Shown one piece after another: positions 34,981 through 44,300 of a stretch of 64,000 nt of DNA. Origin of the DNA: Fretibacter sp964410285 (GTDB lineage: Bacteria; Pseudomonadota; Alphaproteobacteria; Caulobacterales; Maricaulaceae). The stretch is taken from positions 62,001 through 126,000 of the forward strand of contig CAYPFR010000004.1 of the NCBI GenBank assembly GCA_964410285.1, in the 5' to 3' direction. Made by a program: the position numbers and the translations under genes. The notes below the pieces were generated by a model. That model had not been told where the DNA came from and did no database searches. It was given only the letters and a program-made list of their open reading frames with translations. Numbering within the stretch: position 1 is the stretch's first letter; each line of letters opens with the position of its first letter.

Positions 34981-36168
34981 TTAGCGCGCAAGTTCCTTCA
35001 TAGCGTCTTCCAGACCGCTGAGGGTCATGGGGAACATACGCTCTTTCCCAATTATTTCTTGGATGATTTTGGTGCTTTGCGAATAATCCCAATATTTCTC
35101 ATCGGTCGGATTAATCCAGATGAGGTGGGGATAGACGTCAATCAGGCGTTTGAGCCAGATATGGCCGGCTTCCTCGTTCCAATGTTCGACACTACCTCCG
35201 CGCATGGTAATTTCATAGGGGCTCATGGCGGCGTCGCCGACGATCACCACGCGGTAGTCCGAGGCAAATTTGTGCAAAATGTCCCATGTCGGTGTCACCT
35301 CTTTCATGCGCCGGATATTGTCTTTCCATACATGTTCATAAAGGCAGTTATGAAAATAAAAATACTCTAGCCGTTTGAATTCTGATCGTGCGGCGGAAAA
35401 CAATTCCTCTGCTTGCTTTACATAGGCGTCCATTGACCCGCCTATATCAAAAAACGCTAGCACCTTAACCGCATTGCGCCGCTCGGGCCGCATTTGAATA
35501 TCAAGCCAACCTTGTTTGGCCGTGCCGCGAATGGTTCCGTCCAGATCAAGTTCATCTGCTGCGCCGTCACGCGCAAATTTTCGCAGCCGCCGTAGGGCGA
35601 TCTTTATATTACGCGTACCAATTTCACGGTCACCGTCCAGATTTTTAAATTGCCGCTTGTCCCAGACCTTAACCGCTTTTCCGTGCCGGCCCTTGTTCTG
35701 GCCAATACGCACGCCTTCGGGATTATAGCCATTATTGCCAAAGGGCGAGGTGCCGCCTGTACCGATATTTTTGCTGCCGCCCTCATGACGCTTGTCCTGA
35801 TTTTTTAGTCGTTCTTTCAGGGCCTCCATAATCTTGTCAAAGTCCCCTAGCGCTTGGATTTCCGCCATTTCCTCGGGCGTAAGATGCTTCTGCGCCATGG
35901 CGCGTAGCCACTCAGCAGGAAGCTCATGCTCATCTGTTCCGAAAATGTCGGACAAATACTCCATGCCGCGAAACACATGTGAGAACACCTGATCAAATTT
36001 ATCAAGATCGCGCTCGTCTTTCACAAGGGCCGCACGGGAGAGATAGTAAAACCCGTCAACGCTATCGCCCGCGACATCCTTCTCAAGACCTTCCAGAAGG
36101 GTCAGATATTCCCGGATGGTCACGGGAATTTTAGCAGACCGCAAATCCGTAAAGAAGGTTTGAAACAT
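34981..36168 (-). CDS. CoxE-like VWA-domain protein
   Basis: 395 aa. The N-terminal half (LRSAKIPVTIREYLTLLEGL) and the basic middle are typical of VWA CoxE-like proteins; the von Willebrand A domain in the C-terminal half has the metal-binding motif DIGGSMD at about 240. Such proteins normally work with a MoxR-type AAA ATPase as a metal-insertion or remodelling pair. No MoxR gene is beside it here, so the partner must be elsewhere. No signal peptide; cytoplasmic. Confidence 0.88.
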   Translation of the reverse strand: MFQTFFTDLRSAKIPVTIREYLTLLEGLEKDVAGDSVDGFYYLSRAALVKDERDLDKFDQVFSHVFRGMEYLSDIFGTDEHELPAEWLRAMAQKHLTPEEMAEIQALGDFDKIMEALKERLKNQDKRHEGGSKNIGTGGTSPFGNNGYNPEGVRIGQNKGRHGKAVKVWDKRQFKNLDGDREIGTRNIKIALRRLRKFARDGAADELDLDGTIRGTAKQGWLDIQMRPERRNAVKVLAFFDIGGSMDAYVKQAEELFSAARSEFKRLEYFYFHNCLYEHVWKDNIRRMKEVTPTWDILHKFASDYRVVIVGDAAMSPYEITMRGGSVEHWNEEAGHIWLKRLIDVYPHLIWINPTDEKYWDYSQSTKIIQEIIGKERMFPMTLSGLEDAMKELAR

Positions 36169-36317
36169 TTTCGGGCGTCCTTTGCAGATGGGTCGGCGCA
36201 GAGAGGGGCTAGGCCAACATATTTGCGCTAGAAATGGACGGCGTGCAAGAGCTGGATGGCGAGGACAGGATTATGAGACCCAGATTGCGATGACGGCGCG
36301 ATGCTCAGCTAGGTTTG

Positions 36318-36338
36318 AAAAAGCAGCTTTAAGGCTGC
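36318..36338 (-). terminator. Terminator overlapping the cupin stop codon
   Basis: On the minus strand GCAGC (36338-36334) pairs with GCTGC (36327-36323) and is followed by TTTTT. The stop codon of the cupin gene (36331-36329) lies in the loop, so the coding end and terminator share bases. Confidence 0.65.
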
Positions 36339-36898
36339 TGTTCTTCGGGAAGCTCTGGATTGGGATCCGAGGGCGGCGTGATGTGACGACCTGAGTATTT
36401 GAATACTACAAATTCCAGCGGGCTGTCCGGGGCGGCGCGAACGCCGTGATAGTCCCATGCGCGGGCAAAAAGAATGTCGCCCTCTGCGGCAGGGCTTTCA
36501 ACCCCGTTCAGCGACCATGTTCCCCGTCCTTTTGTGACCATCAGATATTCTTCATCTGCATGTCGGTGTGGAGGATGAATTTCCTCGCCCGCCTTAATCT
36601 TGGCAACGCCAACCAAAACAGGTTTTAGGATATGGGTATCCTCCGTGAAATACGGAAAAAAAGTGCCCCATTCGGCGACGTCTGCGGGGGCCTTACTCTG
36701 GCTCATAATTTTGGAGGGTCCTGCGCCGTTATCTCGCGTGGCTACCATCTTATTTGCCTGCGCGGCCTTGGCGGAGTTAGACGGTGATGAAGACGTATCC
36801 GGCGAGGGCGTACTCGGTGACTGCGATGAGCAAGCCGCCAGAAAGGCCGAAGCTGCCAAGGCAAAAAGCGGCCTTAAATGATGTCGACTATTTGTCAT
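36329..36898 (-). CDS. Cupin-domain lipoprotein
   Basis: 189 aa from ATG 36898. A lipobox FLAAC (Cys23) is followed by a serine/proline-rich linker and a single cupin (about 90-170) with metal-ligand residues in PPHRHADEEYLMVTKG and a second-motif histidine in AWDYHGV. A metal cupin on the outer surface or in the periplasm; substrate unknown. Its start overlaps the end of the Kazal-type gene by 11 bases, so the two are coupled. Confidence 0.82.
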   Translation of the reverse strand: MTNSRHHLRPLFALAASAFLAACSSQSPSTPSPDTSSSPSNSAKAAQANKMVATRDNGAGPSKIMSQSKAPADVAEWGTFFPYFTEDTHILKPVLVGVAKIKAGEEIHPPHRHADEEYLMVTKGRGTWSLNGVESPAAEGDILFARAWDYHGVRAAPDSPLEFVVFKYSGRHITPPSDPNPELPEEQQP

Positions 36899-37274
36899 AA
36901 TTACATTCCCCCATTGCGGCGGCGCTGATGCCTTTTGCATTCGCCGCGCATTCATTTGGGTAGGTCTTACCATCACAGCCGCAGACAGGGCTATAGTCCA
37001 TTGTGCACATTTCGGGCTTCACGCGGCATTTGCCGGGCGCATCGGCGGCCCCGCACATGGCCTTGATTGTGCGGTGACAATACTCTTTAGCACCCGTGCA
37101 AACGGGCGCTGGGCCTTGGCGAAACCCGCCGCAGACCGTGCCGACTGTGGACTTGCCTATGGTCGTTTCAGGCGGCGCAGTTTCCGCCGCGCTAACAGAT
37201 CCCTGCGCGCAGCCGGTTAGGCTTAATGCAGCGACAGCCGCTAAAAGCCATAAGGATTTCTGACCCAAATTCAT
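36888..37274 (-). CDS. Kazal-type serine protease inhibitor domain lipoprotein
   Basis: 128 aa from ATG 37274. Lipobox LTGC (Cys22). The C-terminal 40 residues have the Kazal cysteine pattern: CTMDYSPVCGCDGKTY then PNECAANAKG and a last MGEC. A further four cysteines lie between the lipid anchor and the Kazal domain. Kazal domains block serine proteases by inserting the loop before the second cysteine pair; bacterial copies are known but uncommon. It may protect the cell against its own exported peptidases or those of other organisms (inference). Confidence 0.85.
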   Translation of the reverse strand: MNLGQKSLWLLAAVAALSLTGCAQGSVSAAETAPPETTIGKSTVGTVCGGFRQGPAPVCTGAKEYCHRTIKAMCGAADAPGKCRVKPEMCTMDYSPVCGCDGKTYPNECAANAKGISAAAMGECNYDK

Positions 37275-37315
37275 GAAGCTTCCCCTCTTCATAAGCGCCC
37301 AAACCAAAGCCCTCT

Positions 37316-38029
37316 CTAGCCAGTTCTGACATCCGTTTCAAGCTTGGCAGCCATAACAGGATCAAGACGAAGAGCCATAGCAAGCTGATCAAGATACTCC
37401 CGTTCTTTCGTGTTCAGGCCGTTGGCGACTCGGCAGGAGACAGCGTAAATTTCGGCGGCCTGTTGATCTGATTTGGCCAATGCAGCAATGGCTTTCGCGT
37501 CTGGCTCAGCGCTTAGGGCCGCCTCCAGTGTTTCAACCGCATTGGGGTCCAGCGCTTTGATCATCTCAAGCTCTCCCGAATCAAGCTCGCCGTCCGCCTT
37601 GGCAGCGGCCACCATGGCGTGCAGCAGACTATCTGCACGGGCATTGGCTTCTGGACCGGTTAAAAGCCCGATTACGTCATCCATATTGCCCGGCATTTTT
37701 CCAGCTTTGTGGGCGCGATAAGCCAGAACCCCAAGACCCGTTAGCCCGCCCAAAGTCGCGACCTTTCGCCCAGAGCGTGACCCGAGTAACAGCGCAAGAG
37801 CACCTGCAGCGGCGCCCACGCCCACACCCTTGCGAAGTGCTTCTCTGGAGACGTCTGTGTCTTCAATGCCTAGTTTATCGATCAAGGCATCCTCGCCCTT
37901 GGCGGCGATCTCTTTTCCTTTTTTAGTCAGGCCGGCGGTTTGGACCTTGCTGTCAGTTGCGAGTTTTTTTCCGGCTTCAAGAATTTGATTGAGTAATTCC
38001 TGTGCATTCATTTGGGCTGGTGTGTTCAT
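37316..38029 (-). CDS. DUF533/TerB-like protein
   Basis: 237 aa: an N-terminal amphipathic part, a glycine/alanine-rich hydrophobic stretch (GVGVGAAAGALALLLG and TLGGLTGLGVLAYRA) that may enter the membrane, and a C-terminal TerB-like helical domain with HAMVAAAKADGELDSGE, a typical acidic metal-binding loop. Resembles the YebE/DUF533 family, whose function is unknown. It is divergent from the penicillin acylase gene. Confidence 0.8.
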   Translation of the reverse strand: MNTPAQMNAQELLNQILEAGKKLATDSKVQTAGLTKKGKEIAAKGEDALIDKLGIEDTDVSREALRKGVGVGAAAGALALLLGSRSGRKVATLGGLTGLGVLAYRAHKAGKMPGNMDDVIGLLTGPEANARADSLLHAMVAAAKADGELDSGELEMIKALDPNAVETLEAALSAEPDAKAIAALAKSDQQAAEIYAVSCRVANGLNTKEREYLDQLAMALRLDPVMAAKLETDVRTG

Positions 38030-38107
38030 AATGTCCTCCGCTTTGACTTGATTAACATCTTAGGGAGTGAAATAGAAAAGGCAAAAGGTTTAGGAAGGCA
38101 AATAGCA

Positions 38108-40321
38108 GTGAAAAAACAATCTCTTAAAATAGTTGGCGGTGCGGCGATTTTGGCGCTCGTGGCTGGGATCACCTATCTGTGGACGCCCAAGGGCGGCACG
38201 CCTGATTATGACTCCTATCAGAAAGCAGCGGAGAGCTTTGACGTACGCATTATTCGCGACTCTTATGGCGTGCCGCATATTTTTGGCAAGACAGATGGAG
38301 ATACCGCTTTTGGTCTAGCCTTTGCTCATTCCGAAGATGATTGGGAAACCATTCAAGACACGCTCATTGCCTCTCGCGGGATGGCGGCGCAGTTCAAGGG
38401 AAAATCTGCGGGGCCAACGGATTATCTTTTTGATTTGTTTAAAGTTGAGGCCGCTGTTAACGCCAAATATAGCTCCATTGATACAGATGCGCGCGAGGTG
38501 GCGGAGGGCTATGCAGCCGGGATCAATCATTTTGCTAGCCTCCATAAATCGCGGGTCAAGCCCGGCCTTTTGCCGGTAACAGGGCAAGACGTAATTGCGG
38601 GGGTGACATGGGCGACGCCGTTCTTTTACCGAATGGATGAGGACCTCGCGGGATTGTTTACAGAGGGCCAAAAGCCCCAAGTCTCCCCGTGGGGGCGCGA
38701 TGCTTCTGTGAGGGGGCGATTTCCGCTAAACATGGATTTTCAAGAGAGTTTTGCGCAGGCCTTGCCCGAAGCTGTTCGCGGATCAAATGCTTTTGCCGTT
38801 GCGCCTAAGCGTTCCGATGATGGGCACACGCGGCTGATCATTAATTCCCATCAGCCAATGACGGGACCATATGCGTGGTATGAGGCGCATACTGTCTCCG
38901 AGGAAGGAACTAATATCGCCGGCGCAGGCTTTCCGGGAACGCCAATTATGGCGCAGGGCGTGACGCCCTATCACGGCTGGGGTCATACGGTAAACAAGCC
39001 CGACCTGGTGGATATATATGCGCTCGAGACGGACCGCGAAAAGAAGCCCAAACGTTACAAACTCGGCGGGAAATGGGAGGATTTCGAGATCAGTAAATCC
39101 AAATTTCGCGTCAAGCTCTGGGGGCCTTTTTCCTTACCCATCAAGCGGGATGTTTTGTGGTCAAAACACGGACCCGTGCTAGATACCCCAAACGGCTTTT
39201 ATGCTCTGCGCTTTGCCGGATTAGGGGAGGTGAACCAGCTCTCCCAATGGATCGCCATGGGTAAGGCCAGGTCTCTGGAAGACTGGCAAGCCGCGCTGGA
39301 TATGAACGGGCTTTTGTCATTCAATGCAGTTTGGGCAACAGCGGACGGCCATATTGGCGCGCTTTACAATGCGCAAATGCCAAAGCGTATCGAGGGGCCG
39401 GATTGGCTCTCTGTTTTGCCGGGTGATCGGCCTGAACTCATTTGGACAGAAAAACAGCCAGTCTCAAGGTTGCCGCAAGCCACTGACCCTGAAGCGGGCT
39501 GGGTGTTTTCTGCTAATCACACGCCTTTCAAAATGAGCGAGCCAGAGAGCAGCCCAAAACGCGAGGATTTTTCGCCGACATATGGCGTTGAGTACCGCAT
39601 GACGAACCGTTCTTTACGGGGGCTGGAGCTTATGTCGGCTGATCCAAAAATCTCTCGCGAGGAGCTCTTACGCTACCGTGCCGACACGCGTTATCATCCC
39701 GAGTTCAAGCTCTGGAAAATGGTCATTGATGTTGCGTCCCATAATTTTGGTGAAAATGGCCCCCTGACCGCAGGACAAGAGGTTTTGCGTAATTGGAATG
39801 GGGACACGTCTACTGAAAATCGTAGTGCAGCGCTGGCGATTATCACGGGACTTTACGCCCATGGCAGCGAATATAAAGAAGAGCTCATGGACCCGATTGA
39901 GGCCTATAAGAAAGCAGTGGATATATTGATGGCAGGCTATGGGCGGCTTGACCCCAAGTGGGGCGAGGTGAACCGGATCAAGCGCGGCGATGTCGATGTT
40001 GCAATTGACGGCGGGCCGGACGTATTGCGGGCGATATATGCCGACCCTGCGGAAATTGCGCGTAGCGGCTCAATGAATAGCCTTGCGGGGGATACGCATA
40101 TTATGCTCGCGGATTGGGATCGGGAAGGTAGGCTGGATCTTGTTTCGATCCATAATTACGGCTCGGCGACGCTGGATGAAACCTCGCCGCACTTTAGCGA
40201 CCAAACGGCTTTATTTGCCAAGGGGGGATGGAAGGCCATGCCAACGGATTTGGAGACAATCCTTGCGCAAGCTAGCCGTGATTACCGTCCTGCTAAGCTT
40301 CGCGCTATACCAGAGGAGTAA
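38108..40321 (+). CDS. Penicillin acylase family N-terminal-nucleophile hydrolase
   Basis: 737 aa from a GTG at 38108 (AGGAAGG about ten bases upstream); the frame is open to 38012 but that would overlap the divergent DUF533 start. A single N-terminal hydrophobic anchor (VGGAAILALVAGITYLW) precedes the alpha chain (RIIRDSYGVPHIFG). The autoprocessing site is RGSNAF with Ser226 as the nucleophile of the beta chain; NSHQPM and the conserved Asn in GVEYRMTNRSLRG complete the active-site region. Members cleave amides such as penicillin, acyl-homoserine lactones or bile-acid conjugates; which one is not evident here. Confidence 0.9.
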   Translation: MKKQSLKIVGGAAILALVAGITYLWTPKGGTPDYDSYQKAAESFDVRIIRDSYGVPHIFGKTDGDTAFGLAFAHSEDDWETIQDTLIASRGMAAQFKGKSAGPTDYLFDLFKVEAAVNAKYSSIDTDAREVAEGYAAGINHFASLHKSRVKPGLLPVTGQDVIAGVTWATPFFYRMDEDLAGLFTEGQKPQVSPWGRDASVRGRFPLNMDFQESFAQALPEAVRGSNAFAVAPKRSDDGHTRLIINSHQPMTGPYAWYEAHTVSEEGTNIAGAGFPGTPIMAQGVTPYHGWGHTVNKPDLVDIYALETDREKKPKRYKLGGKWEDFEISKSKFRVKLWGPFSLPIKRDVLWSKHGPVLDTPNGFYALRFAGLGEVNQLSQWIAMGKARSLEDWQAALDMNGLLSFNAVWATADGHIGALYNAQMPKRIEGPDWLSVLPGDRPELIWTEKQPVSRLPQATDPEAGWVFSANHTPFKMSEPESSPKREDFSPTYGVEYRMTNRSLRGLELMSADPKISREELLRYRADTRYHPEFKLWKMVIDVASHNFGENGPLTAGQEVLRNWNGDTSTENRSAALAIITGLYAHGSEYKEELMDPIEAYKKAVDILMAGYGRLDPKWGEVNRIKRGDVDVAIDGGPDVLRAIYADPAEIARSGSMNSLAGDTHIMLADWDREGRLDLVSIHNYGSATLDETSPHFSDQTALFAKGGWKAMPTDLETILAQASRDYRPAKLRAIPEE

Positions 40322-40322
40322 T

Positions 40323-41246
40323 TCAGGGCTCGATCGCGCGGCGGGAGCTGGTGAGGTCTGCATGGATGCCGCGAAGGCGTCTGCGCAGCCGGCGGTCGTC
40401 CCGCGGGGTATCAGATAGAATTTCCTCTATGTTGGCGATGGCATTATCAAGCCGTTTGGCTGCTTTTTCCAGTTTCGGATCCATGCCCGCATGCATGGCG
40501 TTATCGTGATCAGGCCGCACGGCGCTCTCGCAATAGGGAATAGATAAACCAAGGGGCAGGCGGGTTTCCGTATCCCCGCAAGCACTGTCAAGCTGGGCTT
40601 GGCTCAGGCCCTGTACCTGGGAGAGATCAGCGTTGGAAAAATCGGCTTTTTCCATAGTCGCGCCAGTGACGATAGCATCGCCGAATTTCACATTGTGAAA
40701 AATCGCAGCATTAAGGCGCGCGTTTTGCAAATTCATATGATCAAAGCGGGCATTGACGAATTTGGAACCCTCGAAATTTACATCTGGCGCGATGGCGCTT
40801 GTAAGATTTGCATCTGAAAAATTGCTTCGGGTAATCTGCGCGCGGGTTAGGTCGGCGCGGCGCAAATCTGAATTATTGGCGGTCGCATTGTCGAACTTGG
40901 CTTCGGTCAAAGTGGCGTCTTGGAAGACGGCTTTGGTCATATTGACTGATGTGCCTTCTACCCGCGCAAGGAAAGCGCGCTTGAACTGTGTGCCCGAGAG
41001 GTCCGAATTATCAAAATTTCCGCCGCTAAGATTAGAGCGGTTGAACTGACTACCTGTGAAATTACTATCTCGCAGGGTCATGCTAGGCATTGTCCTGCCG
41101 GAGAGATCACAATAGGCGCAGGAGCCAGAGCGCGTATTCATGCGGGAATCGACCCGAATCTGCGCCTGAGCCGTCTGTACAGCCCAAAAGGCGGTGGCCG
41201 CCGCGAGGACGAAAGCTCTCGAAAATATGTCCAGCGGCTCTCTCAT
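40323..41246 (-). CDS. Secreted pentapeptide-repeat protein
   Basis: 307 aa. Signal peptide ending near Ala28 (QTAQAQ), a CAYC pair, then about 30 pentapeptide repeats A(D/N)LXX (residues about 45-200; for example DSNFT, RSNLS, NSDLS, RADLT) that fold as a right-handed quadrilateral helix. A C-terminal helical basic stretch (RRLRRRLRG) follows. Secretion is unusual among such proteins, most of which are cytoplasmic. It converges with the acylase gene, the stops being one base apart. Confidence 0.85.
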   Translation of the reverse strand: MREPLDIFSRAFVLAAATAFWAVQTAQAQIRVDSRMNTRSGSCAYCDLSGRTMPSMTLRDSNFTGSQFNRSNLSGGNFDNSDLSGTQFKRAFLARVEGTSVNMTKAVFQDATLTEAKFDNATANNSDLRRADLTRAQITRSNFSDANLTSAIAPDVNFEGSKFVNARFDHMNLQNARLNAAIFHNVKFGDAIVTGATMEKADFSNADLSQVQGLSQAQLDSACGDTETRLPLGLSIPYCESAVRPDHDNAMHAGMDPKLEKAAKRLDNAIANIEEILSDTPRDDRRLRRRLRGIHADLTSSRRAIEP

Positions 41247-41338
41247 TTGGGGGTCTTATACATACTGAAAGGGCCAGAGTTTAGTAAAATTCGTGTAATG
41301 TGCATCTGATGGCTCACCGAAGTTTCCTTTAATGCCTT

Positions 41339-44300
41339 TTAAGAACAGCCAGTTGTTGACCCGCAGCTATCGCATTTTTGGCATGTGCCATTGCGAATAA
41401 GGGTGAAATGACCACATTCTGGGCAGGCATCTCCTGTATAGCCTTGAAAGCGTGCCTGTACGGAGGCCGAAGGCGTAACGGGACTTGGCCCGCTACTCGC
41501 TGCTTTTGATATATCTGCCGCCTCGATTTCTATATTTTCTGCGTCAATTTCCAGCGTGTAGCTTACTCCGCTATGCGGCAAGTCTTTTTCCTCATCGGCT
41601 CGTTTTGCAAATGGCAGGATATTATGGTCCTCGCCGCTGGGCCGCCGTAAATAGCCTTTGGAGACGCCCTCAAGCATTAACTGCTGACCTTCGACCTCGG
41701 GCTCGCGGCCGGCATTACGCTCTGCGGCTCCTTTCCCAAGCTGATCAGGTGCCGTGAGTGTATCGGTGTTATGCGCCAGATCATGCCAGCCCAGATAGGA
41801 AATCCCAAGCTCGCGGAAGATATAATCAAGGATAGAATTCGCAAATTTGATCTTATCATTGCCTTGCACCGGCCCTGAGGGCTCAAAACGGGTGAAGACA
41901 TAGGCTTCGACAAATTCCTCGAGGGGAACGCCATATTGTAAGCCAATGGAAATCGCGATGGCGAAATTGTTCATCAGGGAACGAAAGGCCGCGCCTTCTT
42001 TGTGCATGTCAATAAATATCTCGCCAAGGCGGCCATTTTTGAATTCCCCCGTGTGTAGATAGACTTTGTGCCCGCCAATGCTGGCTTTTTGAATATAGCC
42101 CGTGCGCCGGTCAGGCAGACGCTCACGCACGGCGGGTTTTTCGACAATGCGTTCTATTACTTTCTCGACAACGCGCTCGGCGCCGCCGGTGGCTTTAGCG
42201 GCTGATGCCAAAGCATTGCTGTCTTCAAGTGCCTCAAGTTCTGTTTCGCTAAAGATAGCTGAATTTAGCGGCTGGGAGAGTTTAGAGCCGTCCCGATAAA
42301 GCGCGACAGATTTCAGGCCGAGGCTGTGCGCGCGCTTATAGATATCCTGAACATCGGCAATGGTAGCGGTGCTTGGCATATTGACTGTTTTACTGATGGC
42401 GCCGGAAATAAAGGGCTGAGCGGCAGCCATCATCAGGATATGGGCCTGAGGGGAAAGTGAGCGTGTGCCGCTGCGCCCGCAAGGCGTGGCGCAGTCGAAA
42501 ACGGGTAAATGTTCGTCTTTTAGTGCCTGCGCGCCCTCGAGCGTCATTGCGCCGGAGCAATAGATATTTGCCGCAAGGATGTCGTCTTCGCTGTAGCCCA
42601 GCGCCGGCAAAAGGTCATGCCCATGGCGCGCAAGCTGCTCGTCGGACAGGCCAAGCCCGTCTTTGCAAAACTCCGTGCCAAGCTGTTCTGCGGTAAAGAC
42701 AAAACGAATGTCAAAGGCCTGCGGCAGGGCCTCGGAAATTAAGCCGATTTCATAATCGCTAAACCCGCGGCCCTTAAGGCTGCGAAAACTAATAGCGGGG
42801 CTGTCTTGGAGTGTGCCATGACCCAGAGCGTGGCGTATAATGCTCCCGCGCTGTGCTTCATCATATCCCAGCGAGATGAGGGCGCGGGGGACCGCTTGAT
42901 TGATTATCCGTAAGTGGCCGCCTCCCGCGAGTTTTTTAAACTTCACCAAGGCAAAGTCAGGCTCAATTCCCGTTGTGTCGCAATCCATCAAAAGCCCGAT
43001 TGTACCCGTTGGCGCAATAACGCTAATTTGGGCATTTCTAAAGCCGTGGACCTTTCCTTTTTTTTGCGCTGCATTCCATACGAGGGCGGCGCGCTGCGCC
43101 ACGCCATCGAAAGGACAATCATTCCGGTCCAGCGTCATGGGCTTATAGGGAAGGCCGTCGAAGCTCACCCGCCCTTCGGCGGCGCGGCGGTGGTTCTGAA
43201 TAACGCGCATCATCGGCGCGCGGTTATCTTCAAATCTTGGAAAGTTACCCAGGTGCTGCGCCATCTCAGCGGACGTTACAAAGCCAATACCCGAGAGTAG
43301 AGCCGTGATTGCGCCAGCGGCCGCCCGCCCCTCGGTACTATCATAGGCGATGCCGCTACTCATCAAAAGCCCGCCAAGATTTGCATAACCCAGCCCGAGC
43401 GTGCGGTAGTTAAAACTACGCTGCGCGATTTCCTTCGACGGGAACTGCGCCATCATTACGGAAATTTCGAGCGTAATCGTCCAAAGACGGCTGGCATGTT
43501 CAAAGGCGTCTATGTCAAAGCTGCCGTCCTCTTTGAGGAATTTAATAAGGTTCAAACTGGCGAGATTACACGCCGTATTGTCCAAAAACATGTATTCGGA
43601 GCAGGGATTAGAAGCGGTGATAGCCCCGTCATTAGAACAGGTATTCCACGCATTAATTGTGTCATGATATTGTACGCCGGGGTCGGCACTGGACCAAGCA
43701 GCGCGGGAGACGGCCTCCCAGAGGTCGCGCGCGCGAACAGATTTCGCCACCGCTCCGTCTGTGCGGCGGATAAGGTCCCATTGTTCATCCTTAGATAAAG
43801 CTCTCATGAATTTATCACTGATGCGGACCGAGTTGTTGGCGTTTTGCCCTGAAACGGTTGCATAGGCCTCGCTGTCCCAATCAGCGGTAAACTCCTCAAT
43901 TTCGAGGGTTTCAATGCCTTGGAGGGCGAGTTGCAAGACGCGGTTGATCGCACCGGCCGGAACGCCGTCCCGCCGTGCGGCGGTGATTTCGCGTTTTAGC
44001 GCCGCATTTTGCGATGGGTCGCAGCACACGGAAATCTCCCCGTCGCAATTCACGCAGGACCGCAAAATCGCCGTGAGCCGTTTTTTCAAAACCTTGCTGC
44101 CCGCGACGAGCGCGGCGACTTTCATCTCTTCTGATGATTTCCAGTCAATGAAGGCTTCAATATCAGGATGGTCAATATCAACGATAACCATTTTGGCTGC
44201 GCGCCGAGTCGTCCCGCCCGATTTAATTGACCCTGCGGAAACATCACCCATTTTCAGAAAGCTCAAAAGACCAGAGGAACTGCCCCCGCCTGAAAGTGGC

